DNA of 64,000 nt from DASSTY01 sp035760645 (GTDB lineage Bacteria; Gemmatimonadota; Gemmatimonadetes; Gemmatimonadales; GWC2-71-9): contig DASTSO010000114.1 of NCBI GenBank assembly GCA_035760645.1, positions 36,631 to 100,630 on the forward strand, given 5' to 3'. This document shows positions 55,508-63,653 of the stretch, in pieces. The translations under genes were made by a program, and so were the position numbers. Positions within the stretch are counted from its first letter, which is position 1. The number at the start of each line of letters is the position of its first letter. Below the pieces are notes generated by a model. The model had not been told where the DNA came from, made no database searches, and saw only the letters and a program-made list of their open reading frames with translations.

Positions 55508-57039
55508 GCCTCGGGCCTCATCGCCGGGAAGAGGATGACGTCGCGGATCGACGGCTGGTCGGCGAGGAGCATGACGAGCCGGTCCACCCCGATGCCGATC
55601 CCGCCGGCCGGGGGCATCCCGTACTCGAGCGCCCGCACGTAGTCGGCGTCGTACTGCTGCGCCTCCTCGTCGCCGGCGGCGCGCTGGGCCACCTGGTCCT
55701 CGAAGCGGGCCCGCTGATCGTCGGGGTCGTTCAGCTCGCTGAAGGCGTTGGCGAGCTCGCGGCCCAGCACGAAGAGCTCGAAGCGCTCGGTGAGGCGCGG
55801 GTCGTCGCGGTGCGCCTTGGCGAGCGGCGAGAGCGCCTTCGGGTAGTCGAGCACGAAGGTGGGCTGCACGAGGTGCGGCTCGAGGAACGCCTTGAAGACC
55901 TCGTCGAGGAGCTTCCCGCCCGCGTAGGTCGCGGCCTCGTCGCCGGGGACGCCCGAACGGCGCAGCGCGGCGCGCAGCTCGTCCTCGCTCGCCGTGAGGA
56001 CGTCGGGGCCGCCGTGGGCGCGGATCCCCTCGACGAAGCGCACGCGCCGGAAGGGCGGCGTGAAGTCGAGCACCACCGGCTCGCCGCGCTCGTCCGCGCG
56101 CGGGAGCTGGAGGCCGCCGTGCACCTCGCGCACGAGCCCCGCGAGCAGCTCCTCCGCCATGTCGGCGATCACGTGGTAGTCGGCGTAGGCCATGTACCAC
56201 TCCAGCATCGTGAACTCGGGGTTGTGCGTGCGGTCCATCCCCTCGTTCCGGAAGTCGTGCCCGATCTCGTAGACGCGCTCGAGCCCGCCGACGAGGAGCC
56301 GCTTGAGGTAGAGCTCGTCGGCGATGCGCAGGTAGAGCGGCATGTCGAGCGCATTGTGGTGTGTCACGAACGGCCGCGCCGCCGCGCCGCCGTAGAGCGG
56401 CTGGAGAATGGGCGTCTCCACCTCGAGGAAGCCGCGCTCGTCGAGGAAGCGGCGGAGGTAGGCGACCACCCGCGCGCGCACGCGGAAGATCTCGCGGATC
56501 TCCGGATGCACGGCGAGATCGGCGTAGCGTTGCCGGTAGCGCACCTCCGGATCCACGAGCCCGCCGAAGGTGCGCGTCGTGCCGTCCTCGAGCGTCTGGA
56601 CCTTGCCGCGCGGCAGCGGCCGGAGCGACTTGGCGAGGAGCTCGACCACCTCGGCCTTCACCGTGACCTCGCCGGCGCGCGTGCGCATCAGGCGTCCGCG
56701 CACACCGACGTGGTCGTCGAGGTCGAGATGCTCGACCACCGCCCACCGGTCCTCGCCGAGGTCGTCGCGGCGCAGGTAGACCTGCACCCGCCCGCTCGCG
56801 TCCTCGAGGTGGCCGAAGACGACCTTCCCCTTCGGGCGCCACGCCACGATCCGCCCCGCCACGGCGACCTCGGGGCCGGCGTCGCCCATCGCGTCGTCGT
56901 AGAGCGCCACGGCGGCGTGGGCCGTGTGGGTGCGGTCGAAGCGGTAGGCGTAGGCCCGCACGCCGCGCGCCTCGAGCGCCGCGCGCTTCTCGCGGCGCGC
57001 CGCCTCGACGTAGGTGCGCTCCTCCTGGTCCGTGCTCAC
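55504..57039 (-). CDS. lysS: Lysyl-tRNA synthetase, class II
   Basis: The 511-aa enzyme charges tRNA-Lys. It has the N-terminal OB-fold anticodon-binding domain (VAVAGRIVAWRPKGKVVFGHLEDASG) and class II motifs: VEVETPILQPLYGGAAARPFVTHHN (motif 1/2 region), RNEGMDRTHNPEFTMLEWYMAYADY (motif 2) and PPAGGIGIGVDRLVMLLADQPSIRDVILFP (motif 3). GTG at 57039 overlaps the prfB stop by 4 nt. Length is standard. Confidence 0.97.
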   Translation of the reverse strand: MSTDQEERTYVEAARREKRAALEARGVRAYAYRFDRTHTAHAAVALYDDAMGDAGPEVAVAGRIVAWRPKGKVVFGHLEDASGRVQVYLRRDDLGEDRWAVVEHLDLDDHVGVRGRLMRTRAGEVTVKAEVVELLAKSLRPLPRGKVQTLEDGTTRTFGGLVDPEVRYRQRYADLAVHPEIREIFRVRARVVAYLRRFLDERGFLEVETPILQPLYGGAAARPFVTHHNALDMPLYLRIADELYLKRLLVGGLERVYEIGHDFRNEGMDRTHNPEFTMLEWYMAYADYHVIADMAEELLAGLVREVHGGLQLPRADERGEPVVLDFTPPFRRVRFVEGIRAHGGPDVLTASEDELRAALRRSGVPGDEAATYAGGKLLDEVFKAFLEPHLVQPTFVLDYPKALSPLAKAHRDDPRLTERFELFVLGRELANAFSELNDPDDQRARFEDQVAQRAAGDEEAQQYDADYVRALEYGMPPAGGIGIGVDRLVMLLADQPSIRDVILFPAMRPEA

Positions 57040-58140
57040 GCCGCCTTGCCTCCGAATCGCTTCAGGAACGCCTGGATGAAGTCCTCGAGATCGCCGTCCA
57101 TGACGCGGTGGACGTCGCTCACCTTCACTTCCGTGCGGTGGTCGTTGACCATCGTGTAGGGCTGGAAGACGTAGGAGCGGATCTGGTTGCCCCAGGAGTT
57201 GTCGCTCTTGGTGGCCTCGACCGCGGCCTTGGCCGCCTCCTGCTCCTCCAGCTTCTTCTGATACAGCGCGGCGCGCAGCATCTTCATCGCCGTGGCGCGG
57301 TTCTTCGTCTGGCTGCGCTCCTGCTGGCAGCTCACCACGGTGCCCGTCGGGACGTGCGTGAGGCGCACCGCCGAGCTCGTCTTGTTGACGTGCTGGCCGC
57401 CGGCGCCCGAGGCGCGGAAGACGTCCATCTTGATGTCCTCCTCGCGGATCTCGATCTCGATCGTGTCGTCGATGTCCGGATAGACGAACACGGAGGCGAA
57501 CGAGGTGTGTCGCCGCGCCTGCGAGTCGTAGGGGGAGATGCGCACGAGCCGGTGCACGCCCTTCTCCGCCTTGAGATAGCCGTAGGCGTACTGACCCTTG
57601 ATCTCGATCGTGGCGGACTTGATTCCCGCCTCCTCGCCCTGCAGGAGGTCGAGCACCGTCACCGCGAAGCCCTGCCGCTCGGCCCAGCGCACGTACATGC
57701 GCATGAGCATCTCGGCCCAGTCCTGCGACTCGGTGCCCCCGGCGCCGGGATGGATCGTGAGGATCGCGTCACGCGCGTCGTCGGGCCCCTGCAGCATCGC
57801 CTGCAGCTCGAAGCTCTCGAGCCGCTGCGTGATCGTCTGCTCCTCGCGCTCGACCTCGGCGAGCATCTCCGCGTCGGGCTCCGCCTCGAGCAGCTCGAGC
57901 ATCTCGCGCGCGCCGGTGATGCGCTGCACGAGCTCGTGGTACGGATCCACCCACCCCTTCAGTCCCTTGATCTCCTGCACCTGCTGGCGGGCGCGATCCA
58001 TGTTGTCCCAGAACCCGGGCTCGGCCTGGCGCGCCTCGAGCGCGCTCAGCCGGGCGATCTTGTCGTCCAAGTCAAAGAAAGTCTCGCAGCTCGGTGACCC
58101 GATTCTCGAGCTCCGCGAAACGATCGGCGAGGACGGACAT
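57036..58140 (-). CDS. prfB: Peptide chain release factor 2 (with +1 programmed frameshift)
   Basis: RF2 reads UGA and UAA. The coding sequence is in two frames. A 22-aa first frame starts at ATG 58140 (MSVLADRFAELENRVTELRDFL) and stops at the UGA at 58074-58072; the second frame continues from GAC at 58073 to 57036. A +1 shift at CTT-TGA-C (58077-58071) fuses them to a 367-aa protein. The second part has GAGGTESQDWAEML and GGQHVNKTSSAVRLTHVPTG (GGQ motif) and SPYDSQARR, which reads stop codons. Regulation is autogenous: low RF2 increases frameshifting. The usual AGGGGG stimulator is not evident. Confidence 0.95.
58071..58077 (-). promoter_or_regulatory. prfB recoding site (CTTTGAC)
   Basis: CTT TGA C, the conserved +1 slippery sequence of prfB, reads Leu then UGA in frame one. 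A slip of one base reads GAC and continues the RF2 sequence. It is positioned at codon 22-23, as in most bacteria. Confidence 0.92.
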
Positions 58141-58289
58141 GGACGGCACTCCCGCGTGAGAGGTCGGTGGTACGACGAACGAGTAACGAGCGAGCCGCCC
58201 GTCCGCCACGGGCGGAGGAGCGGCTCGGAACGGCCGAAAGATAGCCGGCCGGGGCCCCGAACGGGAGCCGCGCGGCCCGGCGGACGGGC
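58141..58289. other. Intergenic region upstream of prfB with a hairpin
   Basis: This 149-bp gap lies between the zinc-finger gene and prfB. It holds an inverted repeat at 58192-58226 (outer GAGCCGC/GCGGCTC, inner TCCGCC/GGCGGA) that might terminate the upstream gene. The prfB promoter probably lies here, but no -35/-10 pair is clear. Confidence 0.5.
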
Positions 58290-59126
58290 TCAGAAGATCG
58301 GGCGGCCGTCGGCCAGGATCTCGTTGAGGGCGTCGCGGAAATAGGTGGTCGAGTCGGCCACCTCGGGCCCCACCTGCTCGGTGTACTCCTCCCAGCTCTT
58401 CTTGATCTCCTCGTCGAAGATCTCCTTCAGGTTCCCCTGCCGGAGCCCCTCCTGCTTCTTCCCCGGGTGGTAGACCACCATGTCGCTGATCAGCGCGCGC
58501 GCGAGCCGGCGCGCCTTGGCCGCCGGATCCTGCGCCAGGAAGGGATTGAGCGGCCGCCCGGCGGGGCGGCCGGCCGGCGCCGGTGCCGGCGCGATGGGGG
58601 CGGTAGGCGCCGCAGGCGCCGCCGCCGCCGGTGGGCTCGCGGCAGGTGCTGCGAACGCCGCCGGGGCGGCCGGCGCTGCCGGCCGGGTCGGAGCCGGCGT
58701 GGCCGCGGGCGGGGTGGCCGGCGGGTGCATGCCCCCCGGGTACCCGGCCGGTGCCGCGCTCCGCGGAGCGGCGGGCGCGGCGGGTGCTGCCGGGGCCGCG
58801 AACGGGTTGGTCGGCGCCGGACGCGGCATCGCGGGCGCGGCCGCGGCGGACGGCGCGACCGGAGCAGGCGCGACGGGCGCCGAGGCAACGGGCGCCGTGG
58901 CAACGGGCGCCGAGGCACTGGGCGACGGCGGCGAGGCTGCCGGAGCCGGCGGCGTCTGGACCGGCGCGGGCGCCGAGGGCGCGGCTGTCGCGGCGGGCGC
59001 CGCCGCCTCGTGGCGCACGGCGAAGACGGCGCTGCAGACGGCGCACCGCGCCCGCACTCCCGCCGCGGGGACCTTGGCAGGATCGACGCGGTAGACCGTG
59101 GCGCAATTCGGACAGGTGACGTTCAT
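58290..59126 (-). CDS. MJ0042-type zinc-finger protein with Pro/Ala-rich linker
   Basis: The 278-aa protein has an N-terminal zinc ribbon (VTCPNCATVYRVDPAKVPAAGVRARCAVCSAVF), of the MJ0042/zinc-ribbon-5 type, then about 150 residues of Ala/Pro/Val-rich low complexity, then an 80-residue conserved C-terminal domain (AKARRLARALISDMVVYHPGKK...ADSTTYFRDALNEILADGRPIF). No transmembrane helix is seen. The C-terminal domain resembles those of Myxococcus-type zinc-ribbon proteins. Function unknown. It lies 10 bp from the GGDEF gene, so they may be coexpressed. Confidence 0.8.
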   Translation of the reverse strand: MNVTCPNCATVYRVDPAKVPAAGVRARCAVCSAVFAVRHEAAAPAATAAPSAPAPVQTPPAPAASPPSPSASAPVATAPVASAPVAPAPVAPSAAAAPAMPRPAPTNPFAAPAAPAAPAAPRSAAPAGYPGGMHPPATPPAATPAPTRPAAPAAPAAFAAPAASPPAAAAPAAPTAPIAPAPAPAGRPAGRPLNPFLAQDPAAKARRLARALISDMVVYHPGKKQEGLRQGNLKEIFDEEIKKSWEEYTEQVGPEVADSTTYFRDALNEILADGRPIF

Positions 59127-59136
59127 CGGTTGCTCC

Positions 59137-60117
59137 TCACCGCTGTTCCCGCGCCGCCGCGCCCCCGCGCCCGTCGCCCTCGCCGCCCTGGCGGCGGTCG
59201 ACGACGAACACCGAGCCCGGCAGCGTCTTGGCGTAGCTCTTCATCTCGGTGGCCAGCTCGCTCACCTGCGCCGGGTGCGTGAACCGGCGGTTGCGATTGG
59301 TCACGATGCCGATCGACAGCGTCATCAGCGGGACCCGGTGCAGCTGGCCGCGCCGATCCTTGCCGAAGAAGTATCCCGCGCGCCGGTCCTGCTCGCTGTA
59401 CTGCAGCGGGATCAGCGTGTCGAAGACGTGGAGGATCTCGCTGCAGACCGCACTCATGTCGGCGGCCGGCACGACGAAGATGAAGTCGTCGCCGCCGATG
59501 TGCCCGACGAAGCCGCGCGGCCCCAGCATCCCCTTCACCACGTCGTGCAGGATGCGCGACAGGATGTAGATGACCCGGTCGCCGTCGTAGTAGCTGTAGC
59601 GGTCGTTGAATTCCTTGAAGTGGTCGAGGTCCGCGTAGCAGACCGCGAACTCCTCGGCCGAGTCGAGCCGACGGCGGATCTCCCGCTCGATCTCGGTGGT
59701 GCCGGGCAGGCGCGTCGAAGGATGCACCGAGACGTCGCGCTCGGTGCGCAGCAGCATCGCGGCGATGCGCGCCTCCTGCTCGGCCGGCGCGAAGAGGCCC
59801 GAGAGCACCTCGTCGGCCCCCGCGGCGAACCACGCCTGCACCCGCGCGGCGTCGTGCGACGGCGCGAGCGCGGTGACGGGCACGATCGCCGTGAAGGCGT
59901 CGCTCTTCAGCCGCCGGACGAGCGCGAGGCCCTGCTCGCCCGAGTCGTCCTCGAGGAAGAGCAGCGACGGGTGCCCCCGGAGCACGATCGCCTCCACCTC
60001 GTCGGCGACGGTGTGCGGCTCGAGCGGGAACCCGTTCGCCTCCGCCCACCGCCGCACCAACGGCGGCACCGGGCGGCCCTCCGGCGAGTAAAAGAGTATC
60101 GTCGGGCGAGTGCGCAC
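59137..60117 (-). CDS. GGDEF-domain protein with receiver-like N-terminus
   Basis: The 326-aa protein has an N-terminal response-regulator-like fold (TILFYSPEGRPVPPLVRRWA, LLFLEDDSGEQGLALVRRL, IVPVTALA) and a GGDEF domain from about 130, with YADLDHFKEFND and the active site GHIGGDDFIFVV. The signature is GGDDF rather than GGDEF or GGEEF, and the phosphoacceptor Asp of the receiver is replaced by the ED pair, so activity and phosphorylation are uncertain. GTG at 60117 begins it. C-terminal Arg/Gly-rich tail. It is the second GGDEF gene of the window. Confidence 0.82.
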   Translation of the reverse strand: MRTRPTILFYSPEGRPVPPLVRRWAEANGFPLEPHTVADEVEAIVLRGHPSLLFLEDDSGEQGLALVRRLKSDAFTAIVPVTALAPSHDAARVQAWFAAGADEVLSGLFAPAEQEARIAAMLLRTERDVSVHPSTRLPGTTEIEREIRRRLDSAEEFAVCYADLDHFKEFNDRYSYYDGDRVIYILSRILHDVVKGMLGPRGFVGHIGGDDFIFVVPAADMSAVCSEILHVFDTLIPLQYSEQDRRAGYFFGKDRRGQLHRVPLMTLSIGIVTNRNRRFTHPAQVSELATEMKSYAKTLPGSVFVVDRRQGGEGDGRGGAAAREQR

Positions 60118-60219
60118 CCGGGGCCTCTGGGGATTGGGATATCCGGAACCGGCGTCCGAACTTACGGGCCGGCCACGAGCAAGTCAATTTCGGGCCGCCG
60201 AGCCGGCGGCCCGCCGGCG

Positions 60220-62295
60220 TCAGGCCGTCACGAAGAAGGCGGCAATGCCGATCAGCACGTACACGGCCAGCAGCTGTACCCCCTCGAACCAGTGCGACTC
60301 CCCGTCGAGCGTGATGATCGCCGTGACGGTCGTCGCCACGGTGAGCGCGAGCACCTCGAACGGCAGGAAGACCAGGTCCATCCGCTGTCCGAGGACGACG
60401 CCGGCGAGCACGAGCAGCGGCGCCACGAGCAGCGCCACTTGCGTGCTCGAGCCCAGCGCGATCTGCAGCGCCAGGTCGGTCTGCCCCTTGCGCGCCACCA
60501 TCACCGCCGCCGCGTGCTCGGCGGCGTTGCCCACGATCGGGATCACGATGAGACCGAGGAAGATCTCCGACAGCCCGAGCTGGTGGGTGACCGGCTCGAC
60601 CGCCTTCACGAGGAGCTCGGACTCGACCGCCGTGGCGACCGTGGCGAGGGCGAGGACGGCGACCGCGCGGCCGACCGGCCAGACCGGCCCCTCGATGGTG
60701 TGCCCCTCGCTGCCGAAGAGGTTCCGGTGCGTGCGCAGGGAGAAGACGAGCGACAGCACGTAGGTGATGGCGAGCACGACCGCCACCGCCTCCGACATCC
60801 AGAGCTCGGTGCGCTGCGCGCCGACCGGATGCGTCGCGTGGAAGAGCGCCGGGAACACGAGCCCCACCACCGCGAGCGCCATCATCGCCGCGCTCATCCC
60901 CGCGGCGGTGCGGTTGAAGCGCACCTCGGGCCGATGCCGGCTCGCCGCGACGAGCGACAGCCCGAGGATCAGCAGGACGTTGCCGAGGATGCTGCCGGTG
61001 ATCGACGCCTTCACGAGCACGAGCTGTCCGGCCCGGAGCGCCGCGATCGCGATGATCAGCTCCGCCGCGTTGCCGAAGGTCGCGTTCAGCAGCCCGCCGA
61101 GGGTGGGCCCGGTGCGGTGGGACAGGTGCTCGGTGGCGTCACCCATGAGCCCGGCGAGCGGCAGGATGGCGAGCGCCGACGTGATGAAGACCAGCAGCGG
61201 CGCCTGGTGCGTGAAGCCCAGAACGAGGCTCACGGGCACCGCCAGGAGCAGAATGCGCCGCCAGAGCGGTCCCCAGATCGAGTAGCGCGCCGCCTCGAGG
61301 TGCGGCAGCACCCGGCGCGGCGCCGGCTCTACCGCGGCCCCCGTCGGCTCACGACCGGCCGGGCGCTCCGGCTCCCCGCGCTCGCCGCGCTCGCCGCGCT
61401 CGGTCCGCTCGCGCCCCGGGCCCCGCTCGGGAGCGGCCCGGCGGCCGCCCTCGCCGGGCGCGCCCGCCGTGGCGACCTGCGCCTCCCGGCGTCGCTCCCG
61501 CGCCGCCTCGCGCGCCGTTTCGCGCGCCGTCTCGCGTGCGGCGCCTCGCTCTCCAGCCTTGGCGCCGCTCCTGGCCTCCGCCGGCTCGCGCGGCGGCTTG
61601 GGGGGACGCTCCTCCCCCGCGGCGGCGGCCCGGGCTTCCTGCCGGCGCTCGCGCCCCTGGCGCGGTGGCCGCGGCTCGGCACTCTTCGGCGGCTCGGCGC
61701 TCCCGGGGTCCACGGTGGCCACCTCGGCCGCCTCGGCCGCCTCGGCGGCCCTCACGGGAGACGCCACCGGGGCCTGCTGCTCCCCATCGGCCGGCCGGGC
61801 CGGCGGGGCCGCGGTCGGCTCCAGCGGCGGCGCGGTGCCGTCGATCATGAGGAGCGCCTCGCGGCGCGCCTGCGCCGGGGTGACGCTCGCATCGTTGAAG
61901 AGGCGGGCGATGGTGCCCCGCGGCTCCGAGACCACCGCGAGCAGCAGGTGGGCCGCCTGCACCGCGGTGTTGCGCTCCCGCGCCTCGCGCCCGGCGACCT
62001 CCATCAGCCGGCGTGCGTGGGAGGTGAGCGGCAGGCCCTCGGTCGCCTCGGCCCCCGGCAGCGGTTCGGCCGAGGTCCGCGCGCGGCTCTTCCGGCCGGC
62101 GGCCTCGAGCCGCTCGCCGAGCCCCGCGGGCTCGAGCCCGAGTCCCTGAAAGAGCCGCACGGCCGGTTCCTCGCGCCGCAGCAGACTCAGCACGATGTGC
62201 TCGGCGCCGATGGCCTCGTGGCCCAGGCGGGCGGCTTCCTCGCGGGCGCCGCCCAGAATGCGCTCCGCGCTCTCGTCGAACGGCTGGCCGGTCAT
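60220..62295 (-). CDS. Clp-N/calcium-proton antiporter fusion
   Basis: A single 691-aa frame. Residues 6-70 and 83-150 form two Clp-N repeats (AREEAARLGHEAIGAEHIVLSLLRREEP; AGREARERNTAVQAAHLLLAVVSEP), resembling the N-domain of ClpC. Residues 151-330 are a low-complexity linker rich in Pro, Glu and Arg (repeated ARET/GER units). From about 340 a CaCA-family antiporter of 11 transmembrane helices follows, with the two diagnostic repeats GGLLNATFGNAAELIIAI and VIPIVGNAAEHAAAV. The antiporter part is like Cax/ChaA, exporting Ca2+ for H+. The fusion suggests regulated turnover or adaptor binding; this is inference. No frameshift is evident. Confidence 0.85.
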   Translation of the reverse strand: MTGQPFDESAERILGGAREEAARLGHEAIGAEHIVLSLLRREEPAVRLFQGLGLEPAGLGERLEAAGRKSRARTSAEPLPGAEATEGLPLTSHARRLMEVAGREARERNTAVQAAHLLLAVVSEPRGTIARLFNDASVTPAQARREALLMIDGTAPPLEPTAAPPARPADGEQQAPVASPVRAAEAAEAAEVATVDPGSAEPPKSAEPRPPRQGRERRQEARAAAAGEERPPKPPREPAEARSGAKAGERGAARETARETAREAARERRREAQVATAGAPGEGGRRAAPERGPGRERTERGERGERGEPERPAGREPTGAAVEPAPRRVLPHLEAARYSIWGPLWRRILLLAVPVSLVLGFTHQAPLLVFITSALAILPLAGLMGDATEHLSHRTGPTLGGLLNATFGNAAELIIAIAALRAGQLVLVKASITGSILGNVLLILGLSLVAASRHRPEVRFNRTAAGMSAAMMALAVVGLVFPALFHATHPVGAQRTELWMSEAVAVVLAITYVLSLVFSLRTHRNLFGSEGHTIEGPVWPVGRAVAVLALATVATAVESELLVKAVEPVTHQLGLSEIFLGLIVIPIVGNAAEHAAAVMVARKGQTDLALQIALGSSTQVALLVAPLLVLAGVVLGQRMDLVFLPFEVLALTVATTVTAIITLDGESHWFEGVQLLAVYVLIGIAAFFVTA

Positions 62296-62308
62296 CTGCT
62301 GGCCCCCG

Positions 62309-62479
62309 TCACACGAGCGGCTTCGCCTCGTCCACGAGCATGATGGGGATGTCGTCCTCGACGGCGTAGACGAGGCGGCAGTGATGGCAGACCAGCGACT
62401 CGGGATCGGTGCGGTACTCGAGCTCGCCCTTGCACTTGGGGCAGACCAGGATCTCGAGCAGTTCGGGGGCCAGCGTCAT
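62309..62479 (-). CDS. Trm112-family small zinc protein
   Basis: The 56-aa protein has CPKCKGELEYR and CHHCRLVYAVEDDIPIML, the two CxxC pairs of the Trm112/YcaR family. Trm112 proteins support methyltransferases or act as UPF0434. ATG at 62479 has AGGAG 5 nt upstream and overlaps the era stop by 4 nt. Upstream in-frame sequence belongs to era in another frame. Confidence 0.85.
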   Translation of the reverse strand: MTLAPELLEILVCPKCKGELEYRTDPESLVCHHCRLVYAVEDDIPIMLVDEAKPLV

Positions 62480-63354
62480 GCGGTCTCCTTCTCCGAATCG
62501 GACGGGGGAAAGCCGAAGCGGGCGAGCGCGGCCGGATTGCGCCGCCAGCGGGGCAGCACCTTGACCCATGTCTCCAGGAAGACGGGCTCGCCGGTGAGGG
62601 CCTCGAGGCGGGCCCGCGCGTGGGCGCCGATGGCGCGGATCGTGGCGCCCTTGTGGCCGATCACGATCCCCTTCTGCGACTCACGCTCGACGAAGAGCGT
62701 CACCCGAATGTACATCGGCCGCTTGTCCTCGCGGAACTCCTCGACCTCGGCCGTGAAGGCGTAGGGGAGCTCGTCGCCGAGGAGCTCGAAGGCGGCCTCG
62801 CGCAGGTACTCCACCACGAAGAACCGGAGCGGCTGGGTGCCGACGTCGTCGGGATCGAACTGGAAGTCGCGCTCGGGCAGGAACTCGCGGATCCGGGCGA
62901 GGAGCGCCTCGATGCCCTTCCCGGCCGTCGTGCTGACGACGATGCCCGCGCGGCCGAGCGTCTCGCGCCGGTCGGCCGGCACGAGGTCGCCCTTGGTGTA
63001 GACGACCAGGACGGGCGCGCGGGGTGGCCGCTCGAGCCCGGCGAGCGCCGCGAGCGGCGGGGCGGGTGCTTCGGGCGCCGGATGCAGGTGGAGCACCACG
63101 TCGGCGCGGTCCATCGCCTCGAGCGCCTGGTGGCGCATGCGGGCCTGCATCAGGTAGGCGGGGTCCAGGAGCCCGGGGAGGTCGTGGAAGACGTACTGCA
63201 CGTCGGCATCGGTGCGGATGCCCGTCACGGGCAGTCGGGTGGCCTGCGCCTTCGGGCTCACGATGGCGAGGTGCTCGCCGACGAGGGCGTTGAGGAGGGA
63301 GCTCTTCCCGACGTTGGGGGCGCCGGCGAGGGCGACGTGGCCGCATTGGGTCAT
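62476..63354 (-). CDS. era: Ribosome-assembly GTPase Era
   Basis: Era binds 16S rRNA 3' end and helps assemble 30S subunits. The 292-aa protein has G1 GAPNVGKSS, G3 DLPG (normally DTPG), G4 TKGD (normally NKxD) and a C-terminal KH domain with GIVIGHKGATIRAIGAHARARLE. It is close to Era but has these variant motifs. ATG at 63354 starts it; longer frames upstream overlap the rRNA terminator. A TATATT at 63363-63368 lies just before the start. Confidence 0.88.
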   Translation of the reverse strand: MTQCGHVALAGAPNVGKSSLLNALVGEHLAIVSPKAQATRLPVTGIRTDADVQYVFHDLPGLLDPAYLMQARMRHQALEAMDRADVVLHLHPAPEAPAPPLAALAGLERPPRAPVLVVYTKGDLVPADRRETLGRAGIVVSTTAGKGIEALLARIREFLPERDFQFDPDDVGTQPLRFFVVEYLREAAFELLGDELPYAFTAEVEEFREDKRPMYIRVTLFVERESQKGIVIGHKGATIRAIGAHARARLEALTGEPVFLETWVKVLPRWRRNPAALARFGFPPSDSEKETA

Positions 63355-63361
63355 GGGCGCA

Positions 63362-63369
63362 AATATAGG
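63362..63369 (-). promoter_or_regulatory. Candidate -10 element just before era
   Basis: On the minus strand TATATT lies 7-8 nt before the era ATG, an AT-rich island in GC-rich sequence and the right distance for a leaderless transcript. No clear -35 matches at 17 bp spacing, so it is weak evidence. Confidence 0.3.
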
Positions 63370-63384
63370 CGGGTCCCGAAAACG

Positions 63385-63421
63385 GAAGCAGCCCGGATTC
63401 CAAGGGAACCCGGGCTGCTTC
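63385..63421 (-). terminator. Terminator after the rRNA operon
   Basis: A perfect 12-bp stem (GAAGCAGCCCGG at 63385-63396 with its complement at 63410-63421) and 13-nt loop, followed on the minus strand by CGTTTTCGG. It lies 8 bp after the 5S gene and 30 bp before era. Confidence 0.8.
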
Positions 63422-63429
63422 GAAGATGA

Positions 63430-63547
63430 GGCTGGCGACGGCCTACTCTCCCACACCCTCTCGAGTGCAGTACCATCGGCGCTGCAGGTCTTAACGACCG
63501 TGTTCGGAATGGGAACGGGTGTGGCCCCTGCGCGCTAGTCGTCAGCC
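63430..63547 (-). rRNA. rrf: 5S ribosomal RNA
   Basis: The minus strand contains the conserved 5S loop C sequence CATTCCGAACACGG, the helix III/IV region CGCCGATGGTACTGC, and GAGAGTAGGCCGTCGCC near the 3' end. Terminal pairing GGCTGACG with CGTCGCCAGCC sets the ends at about 63547 (5') and 63430 (3'). Length about 118 nt. Confidence 0.92.
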
Positions 63548-63557
63548 AATTTTCCGG

Positions 63558-63579
63558 AGCGCGGCCCGCGGGCCGCGCT
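63558..63579. repeat. 22-bp perfect palindrome in the 23S-5S spacer
   Basis: AGCGCGGCCCG followed by its exact complement CGGGCCGCGCT. It is flanked by imperfect complementary TTTCC/GGAAGA stretches, so the spacer RNA can form a long stem, probably a processing or antitermination-related hairpin near the 5S 5' end. Confidence 0.7.
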
Positions 63580-63653
63580 GGAAGATTTGGCAATTGACCG
63601 GATGGATGGTTCGAGACCGAGGTCTCGGATGCGGAATCACTTGAAGTTTGGAA

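Noticed and set aside
58072..58140. Separate 22-codon gene upstream of prfB
   Set aside because: It is the first frame of prfB, joined by the conserved CTT-TGA-C recoding site and matching the RF2 N-terminus.
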